This document shows, piece after piece, positions 9,951-18,771 of a DNA stretch of 64,000 bases. The translations under genes were made by a program, and so were the position numbers. Where the stretch lies: the NCBI GenBank assembly GCA_964534315.1, contig CAZHOV010000004.1, positions 14,781-78,780 on the forward strand, given 5' to 3'. How positions within the stretch are numbered: the stretch's first letter is position 1; each line of letters opens with the position of its first letter. The notes beneath the pieces are model-generated. The model had not been told where the DNA came from. It saw only the letters and a program-made list of their open reading frames with translations, and made no database searches. This DNA is from CAZHOV01 sp964534315. GTDB lineage: Bacteria; Bacteroidota; Bacteroidia; Chitinophagales; Saprospiraceae.

Positions 9951-11795
9951 TTAACGACCTAAAGAATGGGTCGCTGGAATATCCTGCTCTCTTATCGGTA
10001 GGTTTTCCGATAGCTTACCAACCGGACGCCTCAATGTTTTTGTGATATATTGATCTGTTCCACGATAGGTTGCATGAACATTCACATATTCAATTATTTC
10101 CTGCTTTTCCTTGTTGAAAAACAAACTGGCTTCCGGGTTGGCTCCGGAAAGGGTAAAGCGGGTTGCAGGATCTCCGGGAATTTCGATCTCTACATTGATA
10201 AGGTTAGGAAAATCTTTGAAAATCTTTTCGGCCTGTAACAAGCTGATTTTCAACAAACCCATGTAATTCTCCGCATAGATTGAAGGCATATCAAAAGCCC
10301 AGTTTGAATGCTTGAATACCTTATCTTTTATCTCGTAATCACCTTGCCGCGTATAGAATTTCCAATGATAGGTTAAGTCTGATATCATTTTTGCCCGTAA
10401 GACGCCCGAAACAGGATGCCGACCATAATCCATATGGATAGGGAAACGTGTAACATAAGGTTGTTGCTGATATAAGGAGAAGGAAGCACTTCTTCGGATT
10501 TGCTTTCCGTCTTTAGTTTCTAAGATTAAAGCGACCTCTGCAGAAATAAAGCCTGGATCCGAAATTATTTCTAGTGGAGGAGGCATAACTGCGAAGCTGG
10601 TGTATGCAAAATAACTATCTTTTTTATCTATCAATTGGATATTGGATGGCCCTAATTCGGCAAATTCGCCAAGTGCATAGATTGGAAACGTTTCAACACT
10701 TTGTATTTTCCAACTAAAAATAACTTCTTGGTCAATAAATTGCCGTATGTCTACTTTGGCATAAGTGGTACCTACATTGGCCCATTTAAAGAAGCCCATT
10801 TTACCCGGGCCTTCTGCATTTGCCCGGGCAGTTGGAATATCCAACTCCATCTGGTGCATTTCTTTAAGTACAAAATGCTCTACCCATTTATCTGCAAGCG
10901 CCTGAAGAAAATCGTAAGAAAAGGCATCGTTCTGACGGTCGATCTCTATTTCAAGAAGGTTGTCCTCTTCCAGTTTTTGTCTGATTTTTCGGATATCAGC
11001 AGAAAAAGACCAAAAAAAGAATCCACCCTTTGTTTTAAAGTGGGATTCCACATATTTGTAAACTCTCCTCTTATTAGCCTTGATATTGATGGTTGTGGGT
11101 GGAAGGTTAATTCTAGCTTCTGCAGAATACTGAACATCAAGAGCACCCGTAAAGCCCCATCCACCAACAGCATTATTCAGTTTTTCGAAAAGAACTTGGG
11201 CATCTAACTCCCCCAACCGAAACCGGGCAGGTATACATCCACCAACGTCTGAAGATACCGGCCCCCCAGAATTCACCAGGCGAGCAGTTTCTTTATGCTC
11301 GTTGGATAGCTGCGCCAGCACCGAAGAACTGGCTTCCAAAGCAGAATGGTGACTTATTGCAACAGAAGCCGAACCAGGGGTTAATGGAAACATGGCAAGC
11401 CTGTAACCAGCATACTTGGGGTACTGTATCCCAAGGTACCGTTTAAGGGTTGTAAAATCCTCAGTCGCCCCCTTTAGTTCGAGTAAGCAATCCGCGAAGC
11501 CCCCAGCCAGCTTCCCTTCTTGAGCATTGGTTACGGCAAGATCCGGATTTATATGGGTAATTCCCCGGAATAAAACCAGATCGAAAGCTGGCCTGCTTCC
11601 TATCTTCTTCAAGACCAACCTTGAAGGCTTCACATATAATACCGGATATCCATCAGAATCTCCATACAAGTTTACTGTTTCTCCACCAGGAAGAGTAAGC
11701 GTCAAAACTGTACTCAGGGTGGGGATGCCCGCCTGAAGTTGAATTATTGTGCAGGATAATCCGAGACATAATAAAATGACAAAATAGTTTTTCAT
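9951..11795 (-). CDS. exported protein of unknown function (614 aa)
   Basis: I do not recognise a family. A signal peptide (MKNYFVILLCLGLSCTIIQLQAG) precedes a mixed alpha/beta protein. A Cys sits in the hydrophobic core, but the residue at -3 is Gly, so a lipobox is unlikely and cleavage after QAG is preferred. Early residues read STVLTLTLPGGETVNLYGDSDG; a Gly/Trp-rich patch GGFFFWSFSADIRKIRQKL lies near the middle, followed by a likely helical segment. The C-terminal part is beta-rich. The start is 25 bp after the LPP20-like lipoprotein gene, so the two are probably one transcript. A perfect 12-bp hairpin (9886-9919) separates it from the next gene. Confidence 0.6.
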   Translation of the reverse strand: MKNYFVILLCLGLSCTIIQLQAGIPTLSTVLTLTLPGGETVNLYGDSDGYPVLYVKPSRLVLKKIGSRPAFDLVLFRGITHINPDLAVTNAQEGKLAGGFADCLLELKGATEDFTTLKRYLGIQYPKYAGYRLAMFPLTPGSASVAISHHSALEASSSVLAQLSNEHKETARLVNSGGPVSSDVGGCIPARFRLGELDAQVLFEKLNNAVGGWGFTGALDVQYSAEARINLPPTTINIKANKRRVYKYVESHFKTKGGFFFWSFSADIRKIRQKLEEDNLLEIEIDRQNDAFSYDFLQALADKWVEHFVLKEMHQMELDIPTARANAEGPGKMGFFKWANVGTTYAKVDIRQFIDQEVIFSWKIQSVETFPIYALGEFAELGPSNIQLIDKKDSYFAYTSFAVMPPPLEIISDPGFISAEVALILETKDGKQIRRSASFSLYQQQPYVTRFPIHMDYGRHPVSGVLRAKMISDLTYHWKFYTRQGDYEIKDKVFKHSNWAFDMPSIYAENYMGLLKISLLQAEKIFKDFPNLINVEIEIPGDPATRFTLSGANPEASLFFNKEKQEIIEYVNVHATYRGTDQYITKTLRRPVGKLSENLPIREQDIPATHSLGR

Positions 11796-11820
11796 TTAGA
11801 ATTATATTTTTATTAATTAA

Positions 11821-12360
11821 TCATTTCATATTTGCATCCTTTTCTTCGTCTTTCTTTTCGTTCTTTAAATTGACATTATTCCTGATTACTCGCATAAGTT
11901 CAGCCCTGGCGAGTCGCCCGGTAAGTAATACCGAATAAAAGGTGCGATTAGCAGTTTGTTCCGGCTTACAAGCATGATAGAATTTCCGGAGGCTGATTTT
12001 TCGGCATTCCTGTATTATGATCAGCCCCGTGATATCATCCATAAGACTTTCCGAAAGATTCACCTTTCGGGAAGTGAAAGAAAGGGATATTGATTTGGCC
12101 ACATCTTTTTTCAACTCATTCATTGCTTGTTCTCGAGCATTTCGAAAATTAGCCCCTGAGCCATCCCCACGGAAATAAGTAAAACTGGTATCCTCAAAAT
12201 TTTGATCGAGACAATCTGTCTCCCGAATAATTTCTTCTTGCCCGGATTCTAGCCAGATGCTTCCCATTTTTTTACAACAACCGCTAAGGAAAAGAGCAAG
12301 GAATAGACAGCTTAGCGGCATTATCCAAACAGTAGTTCCCAAGAATGAAACATCTCTCAT
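11821..12360 (-). CDS. LPP20-like lipoprotein
   Basis: About 179 residues from the ATG at 12360. An upstream in-frame start at 12453 would overlap the preceding gene and put 31 residues before the signal sequence, so 12360 is preferred; it leaves 10 bp to the upstream stop. The signal ends in a lipobox (FLSGCC), so the protein should be lipid-anchored. The core reads NAREQAMNELKKDVAKSISLSF, a helix followed by strands that resembles the LPP20/FlgT-N type domain (a run of Ala/Lys with a conserved position for self-assembling envelope lipoproteins). The C-terminal tail is Lys/Glu-rich. It probably sits in the envelope with the neighbouring exported proteins. Confidence 0.6.
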   Translation of the reverse strand: MRDVSFLGTTVWIMPLSCLFLALFLSGCCKKMGSIWLESGQEEIIRETDCLDQNFEDTSFTYFRGDGSGANFRNAREQAMNELKKDVAKSISLSFTSRKVNLSESLMDDITGLIIIQECRKISLRKFYHACKPEQTANRTFYSVLLTGRLARAELMRVIRNNVNLKNEKKDEEKDANMK

Positions 12361-12370
12361 GTACACTTTT

Positions 12371-12715
12371 TCAATTAATTGGCTTACAAGACCAAACCCA
12401 TCCTTTGCCATTACACATCGGATGAATTTTTTTCCCGGAGCCACAGCAGTCATTGCATCGACTTGGACTTACATATGTAACTCCCATAGCCGCATTATAC
12501 CCCCTTTCCACCCAAACTACCCCGCTACCCGAGCAGGTTCCACAAGCAACATCCTTTAAGTACCCCTTCCCTTCACAAGCTTCATCTGTAATCTTTACAA
12601 GGCGTTCGCCAGGCTGACACCGGGGCTTTGGGCTTGGCATCAATCCCTTGAGTTGACAACAACTGGAAAGAAGAAGGAAAAAAAGAGCTGATAATAGAAG
12701 AGTATTCCAATTCAT
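12371..12715 (-). CDS. cysteine-rich lipoprotein with DnaJ-type zinc-finger-like repeats
   Basis: 114 residues. The signal sequence ends with a lipobox (LLLSSCC), so it is a predicted lipoprotein. The mature part has Cys/Gly motifs of the DnaJ central-domain kind: CEGKGYL, CGTCSGSG, CNDCCGSGK and CNGKGWVWSC. In DnaJ such CxxCxGxG repeats bind zinc; here several are shortened to CxGKG, so metal binding is possible but not assured. There is no J domain. It lies 10 bp upstream of the LPP20-like gene and 58 bp downstream of the LVIVD gene, in the same direction. A small exported zinc-finger-like protein in such a cluster is unusual. Confidence 0.65.
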   Translation of the reverse strand: MNWNTLLLSALFFLLLSSCCQLKGLMPSPKPRCQPGERLVKITDEACEGKGYLKDVACGTCSGSGVVWVERGYNAAMGVTYVSPSRCNDCCGSGKKIHPMCNGKGWVWSCKPIN

Positions 12716-12730
12716 ATTTAGTGTTTGGTT

Positions 12731-12762
12731 TTACAGGGAGCCGGGAAGTTAGCTCCCTGTAA
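12731..12762. other. intercistronic 11-bp hairpin
   Basis: TTACAGGGAGC / GCTCCCTGTAA with a 10-nt loop between the LVIVD gene and the cysteine-rich lipoprotein gene. Confidence 0.55.
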
Positions 12763-12773
12763 AGAGTTATGAA

Positions 12774-13877
12774 TTACAATCGTGTTATTGGAATAAACCC
12801 GAGAAAGGCAGGTTCAGAGGGATTTTCCATGCCATACAAACGAAAACCATTTGATACGGATACAATGGCAATTTTGTTTGCAGGGTCATACAGGACATCA
12901 TAGGCGAAGAACCCATCCAAGTGGGTCCTTTGGAGCAACCGTTTTGGATTAGTAGCGTCGAAAACCTTCAACCCATCCCGGCCATCGCAAACCAACAGAA
13001 GATCTTGCTGTATAGCCAGTCCGTGAGGATTAGTGAGTTGGTACTTGGCAATACTGAAAGGACGATTAGGGTTTGAGATATCAACAACGTCCAGTTGGTT
13101 GACTGTCCCGCTACAGTCCCTTCCGTCCCGCTGCGTGATAAAGGCAATCTCATCCTGAACAGCGACGGGATCACAGGAGCGCCTATGCCTATAACTTGAA
13201 ACATGCCGAGGAAATTCTGGATCCTCCAGGTCAAAGATATGCATCCCCATCTGTGCGCCCAGGTAGAGAGCCTGTTCATTCACCGAGGCTGTTTCAAGGT
13301 CACCGTTGCCTATCTGCTGTTCATCGGTTACCAACAACATGGCGTTTTTAGGAGCGGTAACGTCGAAAGCAATGGTGTTAAGTGAATTCCTGTTTACTCC
13401 ATATACGGTTTGACCGAAGAGGGCCAAAGCATTCATACTTCCTGAATTGATATCAGGAGGTGACTGACCGGCAGTTATAAAGCTTTGCTGTGCTTCATCA
13501 GCTGTCTTAAACCATGCTAGATTTAATGAGTTAGGAGCTTCGGACACCTTTTCGGGAAACATGTTCTCGATCCGATCAAGCTCCAATTCATCACCCGTTT
13601 CCGAATCGAATTTGAACAAAACAAGATCTTCAAAACTATTAGCAAAAAGATATTGACCTCGGGCAACAGCATCTGTTATACCCGGTACACGGACAACACC
13701 AATTGATTGGATATTATCCAGAGAGCTGAGGTCAAAGCGCTCCACAGCAATTCCAGGGTGTACCACATAGAGGACACTCCCTTCCATGAAAATTTTGCCT
13801 GCAACTTCTTCCTGAGCGTTAATTGTAAAGCTCAGGGATAGAATAATAAGCATCATGAAATTTTTAAGATGTTTCAT
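12774..13877 (-). CDS. exported LVIVD-repeat beta-propeller protein
   Basis: 367 residues with a signal peptide (LIILSLSFTINAQEE). The body contains repeated strands of the LVIVD type: GMHIFDLEDPEFPRHVSSY, NQLDVVDISNPNRPFSIAKY, GLKVFDATNPKRLLQRTHL and GFRLYGMENPSEPAFLGFI. These repeats form surface beta-propellers in exported bacterial proteins and usually act as binding scaffolds; no catalytic residues are seen. A stem-loop (12731-12762) follows the gene. It lies between the PD40/VWA gene (99 bp upstream) and the cysteine-rich lipoprotein gene. Confidence 0.8.
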   Translation of the reverse strand: MKHLKNFMMLIILSLSFTINAQEEVAGKIFMEGSVLYVVHPGIAVERFDLSSLDNIQSIGVVRVPGITDAVARGQYLFANSFEDLVLFKFDSETGDELELDRIENMFPEKVSEAPNSLNLAWFKTADEAQQSFITAGQSPPDINSGSMNALALFGQTVYGVNRNSLNTIAFDVTAPKNAMLLVTDEQQIGNGDLETASVNEQALYLGAQMGMHIFDLEDPEFPRHVSSYRHRRSCDPVAVQDEIAFITQRDGRDCSGTVNQLDVVDISNPNRPFSIAKYQLTNPHGLAIQQDLLLVCDGRDGLKVFDATNPKRLLQRTHLDGFFAYDVLYDPANKIAIVSVSNGFRLYGMENPSEPAFLGFIPITRL

Positions 13878-13976
13878 CTTTTCTAAAATTTTAATTATTA
13901 AATAATCATCGCGACTATAATAAGCCGATCCGAATTGTTTGGCCTTGTATGAGCGCCCCCTTGGTGAAACTTATGG

Positions 13977-15656
13977 TCAATTTGCCCCAATTTGTATGTT
14001 ATTTAGTGCCTTACTAAGGACTTGATCTATATTTCCGGGATGAACATTCTCATACCACCCGCCACCTAGGATAGCTAATTTTTCCAGATTAGCTCTGGTT
14101 TCAGGGCCGGGGCTTCCATAGGAAAACACGATCAACTGAAGGCCATTCTTGGCAAACTTTTTGGCAATTGGAAATAGCTTTTCAAGCGACATCCTCCCAT
14201 TTTCAGTTTCCATTTTGCCGTCTGTTGCAAATATGACCACGTTGTTTCCTCCCTTTATCAGGTTCTTGATACCCATATCAAGTCCAAGTTCGAGGGCTGA
14301 CAGACCATCTGTTCTCCCTCCTGCATTCAGACCACGGAGTTTGGCTTCAACAAGCTCCTGATTTGTGCCTCCAGGTAGCCCATTGAAAATGGCCGCAGGG
14401 GAATCTGCGAAGGTGATCACAGAAAAACGATCATTTTTTCTCAGACCAGGTAGAAATCCAATCATGCTATTAGTCAACATAGGTAATTTCCCTTCTTGAT
14501 CCATCGAATTGGATCGATCTAGTAAAAAAACCACATTATTATACTGTTGAGGAATTTCTGTTGGAAGTTTATTGTTGGGAGGGTCCACCGAAGGCTTGGT
14601 TTTGGGGAGAGGTTCTATATTCCCCAGTGGCTGTCTTTTTATTAATTGGCCAGGAGTTGTAAGTTCCTCGGGGTCCTTGAATACATCGGATGGGGCTTGT
14701 ACGACAGGTTCGGTGGGGATCACCGGAGCATTCAGTTTTGTTGCTTTATAGATATCCCCGGAGCGGATAAAATAAGCTTCCGATTGGGAATGCACTGTCA
14801 TACCATATTCATCTTCTTGAGTATTGTATGGTGATCCAATATTCATTGGTTCAGACACAGTCCAGTCATTATTAATAGTGACTCTGTAAATATCCAGGCC
14901 TCCTTCTCCTCCCGGACGATCTGAAGCAAAATACATCGTAAGATTATCGGCAGCAATAAAAACTGAGCGTTCATCGAAGGAAGTACTACAGCCCAGGCGT
15001 GCTACTGGAGCAAACTCTCCTTTTGAAATATGGTGGGCGTAATACAAATCCATCGGGGCCCCATATTCCGGCCCTGCAGCAAATATCAAAGAGCCGTCAG
15101 GGGTACGAGTCATTCCATCTGTTGCCTTGAAATCATTCTCGATAAAAAACTGTGTTATAGTCCCACCTAAAGGCCTTGGAGTACCCCAGGTTCCGTCACT
15201 ATTCATGACTACCTCATAGTAAGGCCCTCCATCAGATTTCCAATTATAAGTCCATCGCTGATAAGTCAGGACCCTTCCTGAGGCTGAAATATGGACTTCA
15301 TCCTGAGAAAGCTGATCGTTGAACGGCGGATTCAATCTTATCGGTGGACCAAATCCCTCATGCGTATTCGGGCGAGTGGCCATGAAAATATCCCCATCAA
15401 AAACAGGCTGGCCATCAAAAGAGCCCATTCTCTGATTGTAAAGCATTCCCCCTCTCAAGGATGTAAAGTAGAAGGTAAGATTATCGGAAGTTAAGCAAAG
15501 ATTCGATTCCCTCTGCGGAGAATTCAGGATTTCCACTTCCCTGATTTCAGGCTGTTCAGGAAGCCAATCGTTAGCCTGTCCAAGGAGAACAGTAGGTTCA
15601 AAAAGAGTGAATACAATCCCAATTAACAATAAGTTATTTTGTGTTTGTATATACAT
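13977..15656 (-). CDS. exported PD40 beta-propeller plus von Willebrand A protein
   Basis: 559 residues. The N-terminal hydrophobic segment ending in VLLGQAND is a signal peptide. Residues about 40-305 hold WD40-like/PD40 repeats (LTFYFTSLRGG, LTMYFASDRPGGEGGLDIY). A Pro-rich linker (about 306-370) leads to a VWA domain at about 372-556. Its metal-binding site is intact: DRSNS (Asp380, Ser382, Ser384), the Thr in GGRTDG and the Asp in FATDGK. VWA domains bind partner proteins through a bound divalent metal. It begins 10 bp after the caspase-like gene stop, so the pair is very likely co-translated. I infer that the VWA domain may recruit or be a target of that protein. Confidence 0.85.
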   Translation of the reverse strand: MYIQTQNNLLLIGIVFTLFEPTVLLGQANDWLPEQPEIREVEILNSPQRESNLCLTSDNLTFYFTSLRGGMLYNQRMGSFDGQPVFDGDIFMATRPNTHEGFGPPIRLNPPFNDQLSQDEVHISASGRVLTYQRWTYNWKSDGGPYYEVVMNSDGTWGTPRPLGGTITQFFIENDFKATDGMTRTPDGSLIFAAGPEYGAPMDLYYAHHISKGEFAPVARLGCSTSFDERSVFIAADNLTMYFASDRPGGEGGLDIYRVTINNDWTVSEPMNIGSPYNTQEDEYGMTVHSQSEAYFIRSGDIYKATKLNAPVIPTEPVVQAPSDVFKDPEELTTPGQLIKRQPLGNIEPLPKTKPSVDPPNNKLPTEIPQQYNNVVFLLDRSNSMDQEGKLPMLTNSMIGFLPGLRKNDRFSVITFADSPAAIFNGLPGGTNQELVEAKLRGLNAGGRTDGLSALELGLDMGIKNLIKGGNNVVIFATDGKMETENGRMSLEKLFPIAKKFAKNGLQLIVFSYGSPGPETRANLEKLAILGGGWYENVHPGNIDQVLSKALNNIQIGAN

Positions 15657-15666
15657 TTTTAAGAAT

Positions 15667-17730
15667 TTAATTTTGATGATCTATCTTCTCATGCTGCGAT
15701 GTATTGCAATCTTTTGTTGGTCTAGTGGAGACGACGCTTACATCACCAAGCTTAATTAGAAAGCGATCATTATCACTTGGGATATCACCTTCCGGTGTTA
15801 CTCTCTTGATGAATACCTCAATCTTTTTTATCGTGGTATCCGTGATTACTTCTTTTCCAGACCGATAAGCGCGGAATAGCTGAGCAAACTCGAAGGATCC
15901 TTTCCAAACCTCATCGCCAACTTCCTCAATGAGACTTTCTGATGCACCACTTATAACAGGCTTTAGCCAGCAATAGGAAAAACTAACACTGTCGTAGCCA
16001 TAATGAAGAGGATATAAATCCCAGAACCGACCAAAGTATTCGGATGCTTGGAAAGGTGGAAGGATTTCATAGCTATCAGTATTTATCCGGGACACTTCAA
16101 TCGTATTCACCGAATCCCGAAAGATCTCGTTCGCTCTATCCACGGCAATATCCAGGGTGATCTCTCCCGAAGCTGACTGTATGATTAGCCTAAAAAGTTC
16201 ATGTATCAAGGAATCGCCAACCATTTTAAAAGCAGTTTCCGCGTTCTGATAAATCCGCTTTTTCTCAGCGATGGTGTCCCTTTCAGGAACATCTTCTGGG
16301 GATATCGCCTTATCTTCCTGAGCGTCACCGGGCAGGTTGAGCACCCTGGAAATCTCAAGTTTTGGCCCCAATGCCATTTCCTTTCGTTTTTTCCTGGGAG
16401 AGATTTTTACGACAATCAGCTGTTGAAAAGTGGTATCCCAAAAAGATCTGGACAACTGACATTCTACCTGGAACCCTAATAGTAGTTGGTCACTCTTAAC
16501 GTCAATATAAAAGTCTTCAAAAAAAAGGGTATTCGGAATAAATCGTGCATATCTATTAATCCTTTGTTTACAAAACTTTCGATAGTTAATGTAGTCTCCC
16601 ATACCTGAATCCGCAAGTTTGAGCGCATCAAACATAATCAACTTATTATAAGGGACACATATGTTCTTCAATGAACCTCTCAGTGAAACTCCTGAATTAG
16701 TCAGGTTACAAAACTGACGGGTAAGATCATAAGCCTTTTCGAGCAGTTCTGAAGTGTCGATTTTTAATGGTTTAAAAAACTGTGTTGAGTCAGCTCTTGT
16801 AAGCCTTTCGCCGGGGAGAAACAAATCCTTGGCTAAGGGTACTTTTGTATCATCGATCTTCCCGAACCAATAAGGCGTTTGTTTTGCTTTAGGCAACGCA
16901 CGCGCAGCATTGATAACGGTTTCCCAGTATTCGAACAATAGCCCCAACCAATTTCGGTCCTTATCATTACTTCCACTGTGTCTACTCAGATGCTCAAAAA
17001 ATAGAACAGTTCCAATCCCAGAACTACCTTTCCGGATAAATGCACTTTCACCGGGGGAACTACTGACTACTGCAAGGTATCCCCTCGAAGATAGCATTAA
17101 GCCTAGTGGATTTTTCTTAAGATCACGAGATACCTGAAATGGCTTTTTGATTTCTTTGATGGACTTTTTACCTGCAGACTTATAGATCGTCAATATTCCG
17201 TCCACGTCATAACCGTTATTGGAATAAGTCGTCTGAACAGGTTCCCTTCCCGAAGGAGTAGCGAGTAATTGATTACAAGCGTCGATATTAATAAGGACAA
17301 ACCCCTTCTTCACAAATGAACTAAGCGGCTGAAGGATTTCTTTCTCTATATCCAAATGGAAGTCTGTTCTCCTTGACCTTTCGTCATAGCAATTTATTGC
17401 AGGCAGTGCTCCACCTCTATTTTTTCCATGATCGTAAAGATGGAAGAAAATAATAGCTGTTGAATCACGGGATAACTCCCTGATCAGTTCACGTACCTTT
17501 TTGAGATTGAAATCGCGAAAAGTAAGATCTCTCGAGATATGCCTTACCTCTTCATTTTCTCGTGTAACCTCTGTGATATAGCTAGTCATAATATCATGGG
17601 CCTCCAACCCAAAAAGATTACCGTCTTCCATCGTGGAGCAGAAAATGGAATAAAAATTTCTTTTGGGTTGGGCTTCCAATAAAAGAGTGGAAGCAAGGAA
17701 AAGGACAAAGGGTAAATAGAAGTTTTTCAT
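15667..17730 (-). CDS. exported caspase-like (peptidase C14) protein
   Basis: 687 residues with a signal peptide (YLPFVLFLASTLLLEAQ). The caspase fold is seen in order: strand AIIFFHLYDHGKNRGG with catalytic-type His101, then FVLINIDACNQ with Cys152 at the DxC position, then YLAVVSSSPGESAF followed by GIGTVLFFEHLS, the typical last strand and helix of metacaspase-like proteins. The domain covers about residues 27-290. The remaining 400 residues are not recognised; the tail has a Lys/Arg-rich patch near 460 and ends in a polar segment. Prokaryotic C14 proteins are proteases cutting after basic residues. Export rather than cytosolic location is notable. A 93-bp gap separates it from the upstream 315-residue gene. 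Confidence 0.75.
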   Translation of the reverse strand: MKNFYLPFVLFLASTLLLEAQPKRNFYSIFCSTMEDGNLFGLEAHDIMTSYITEVTRENEEVRHISRDLTFRDFNLKKVRELIRELSRDSTAIIFFHLYDHGKNRGGALPAINCYDERSRRTDFHLDIEKEILQPLSSFVKKGFVLINIDACNQLLATPSGREPVQTTYSNNGYDVDGILTIYKSAGKKSIKEIKKPFQVSRDLKKNPLGLMLSSRGYLAVVSSSPGESAFIRKGSSGIGTVLFFEHLSRHSGSNDKDRNWLGLLFEYWETVINAARALPKAKQTPYWFGKIDDTKVPLAKDLFLPGERLTRADSTQFFKPLKIDTSELLEKAYDLTRQFCNLTNSGVSLRGSLKNICVPYNKLIMFDALKLADSGMGDYINYRKFCKQRINRYARFIPNTLFFEDFYIDVKSDQLLLGFQVECQLSRSFWDTTFQQLIVVKISPRKKRKEMALGPKLEISRVLNLPGDAQEDKAISPEDVPERDTIAEKKRIYQNAETAFKMVGDSLIHELFRLIIQSASGEITLDIAVDRANEIFRDSVNTIEVSRINTDSYEILPPFQASEYFGRFWDLYPLHYGYDSVSFSYCWLKPVISGASESLIEEVGDEVWKGSFEFAQLFRAYRSGKEVITDTTIKKIEVFIKRVTPEGDIPSDNDRFLIKLGDVSVVSTRPTKDCNTSQHEKIDHQN

Positions 17731-17823
17731 AGAAAAAATAGTTTAGTTTGTAAAGTGAAGTTCGACCCAAGTAATGAGTTAGTGGCATCTTTTCTACCAC
17801 TGCCTCAAAACTTGAAGTAGAGT

Positions 17824-18771
17824 TTAGTTCTTACTAAAATCCTGTTCCAATACCATCTGAGTCCAACGGGAGTTGGTGCGGAGAACCGATTTGTCGCTTG
17901 ATCCTCGTTCGATCTTTAACATTTCGGTTCCCCAGTTGATCAAATTCCATTTGTTGGTAATGTCCCCATCCCATCGATATACCTCATGAGAAGGGCTGTC
18001 AGCCTCCACAATAATCCGGCCAAGCTCAGTAGCGGTGATGGGCAGATCTTTTCTGGATTCAGGGACCAGATGGAGCGTTCGATTAAGGCGATGAGAGTTC
18101 ACCGGATGAATCGTACAGTATAGTTCACCAACAAACTGATGCCACTGTGTCCGGCTTACCTCCTGTTTTTTCAGCGATTCAATTATTTTCAGATCATCAT
18201 CAAAGTTTTTTTCATATCTACTCATCAGGGAATTTGCCTCTACCAGGATTTCTTCCAATTTCATACGTTTCCCTTTTTGGAAGGTAGAATACCTCTGGTC
18301 AGCGTGTAGGATGGTAAGGTTGCTACAAACCTCAACATTCTGACCATAAGCAATTTCTTCACCTTTATCAGTCATATTTACCACCAACATTGGAGAATAA
18401 TCATCGTGGATTCCTTTAACAGTAATAATAGCCATGGCTCGCTCAGCAACCAGCCTTCCTGGGTCAGCTTCTAGGAGTTCCTCGTCAGTTAGCTTATTAA
18501 GTGTTTTTTCTGTATCATTGATGTATAACAAGCTTTGTCGATCAATAATAGTTTTAATTTCAATCTCAGAATTATTATCTTTGATGCAATCTTGGAACTG
18601 ACTGGCAAGTTGTTCGACAAGTTTAGGGTTTGCTAAACGCCTGACTTCAGAGTTTTTTGTGTACATTTTCTGAAAGGCCGGCCACTCAAGATAAAGGTGT
18701 CGGGGAAGCTCTAACTCTCTGTTTACTTCTGGAGGAGATTTAAGAAAGTCTTGTACTTTAAAGTTACTCAT
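17824..18771 (-). CDS. cytosolic protein of unknown function, first gene of the cluster
   Basis: 315 residues with no signal peptide or membrane segment. I do not recognise the family with certainty. Features seen: RAMAIITVKGIHDDYSPMLVV, then IAYGQNVEVCSNLTIL, and a C-terminal RTNSRWTQMVLEQD. The general layout recalls Bacteroidota phage/plasmid-like proteins of the DUF932/DUF3871 sort, but only weakly. It is the first gene of the minus-strand block and the only one at this end without an export signal, so it could be a regulator or a separate gene. A near-perfect stem-loop (18804-18830) lies in its leader. Confidence 0.55.
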   Translation of the reverse strand: MSNFKVQDFLKSPPEVNRELELPRHLYLEWPAFQKMYTKNSEVRRLANPKLVEQLASQFQDCIKDNNSEIEIKTIIDRQSLLYINDTEKTLNKLTDEELLEADPGRLVAERAMAIITVKGIHDDYSPMLVVNMTDKGEEIAYGQNVEVCSNLTILHADQRYSTFQKGKRMKLEEILVEANSLMSRYEKNFDDDLKIIESLKKQEVSRTQWHQFVGELYCTIHPVNSHRLNRTLHLVPESRKDLPITATELGRIIVEADSPSHEVYRWDGDITNKWNLINWGTEMLKIERGSSDKSVLRTNSRWTQMVLEQDFSKN

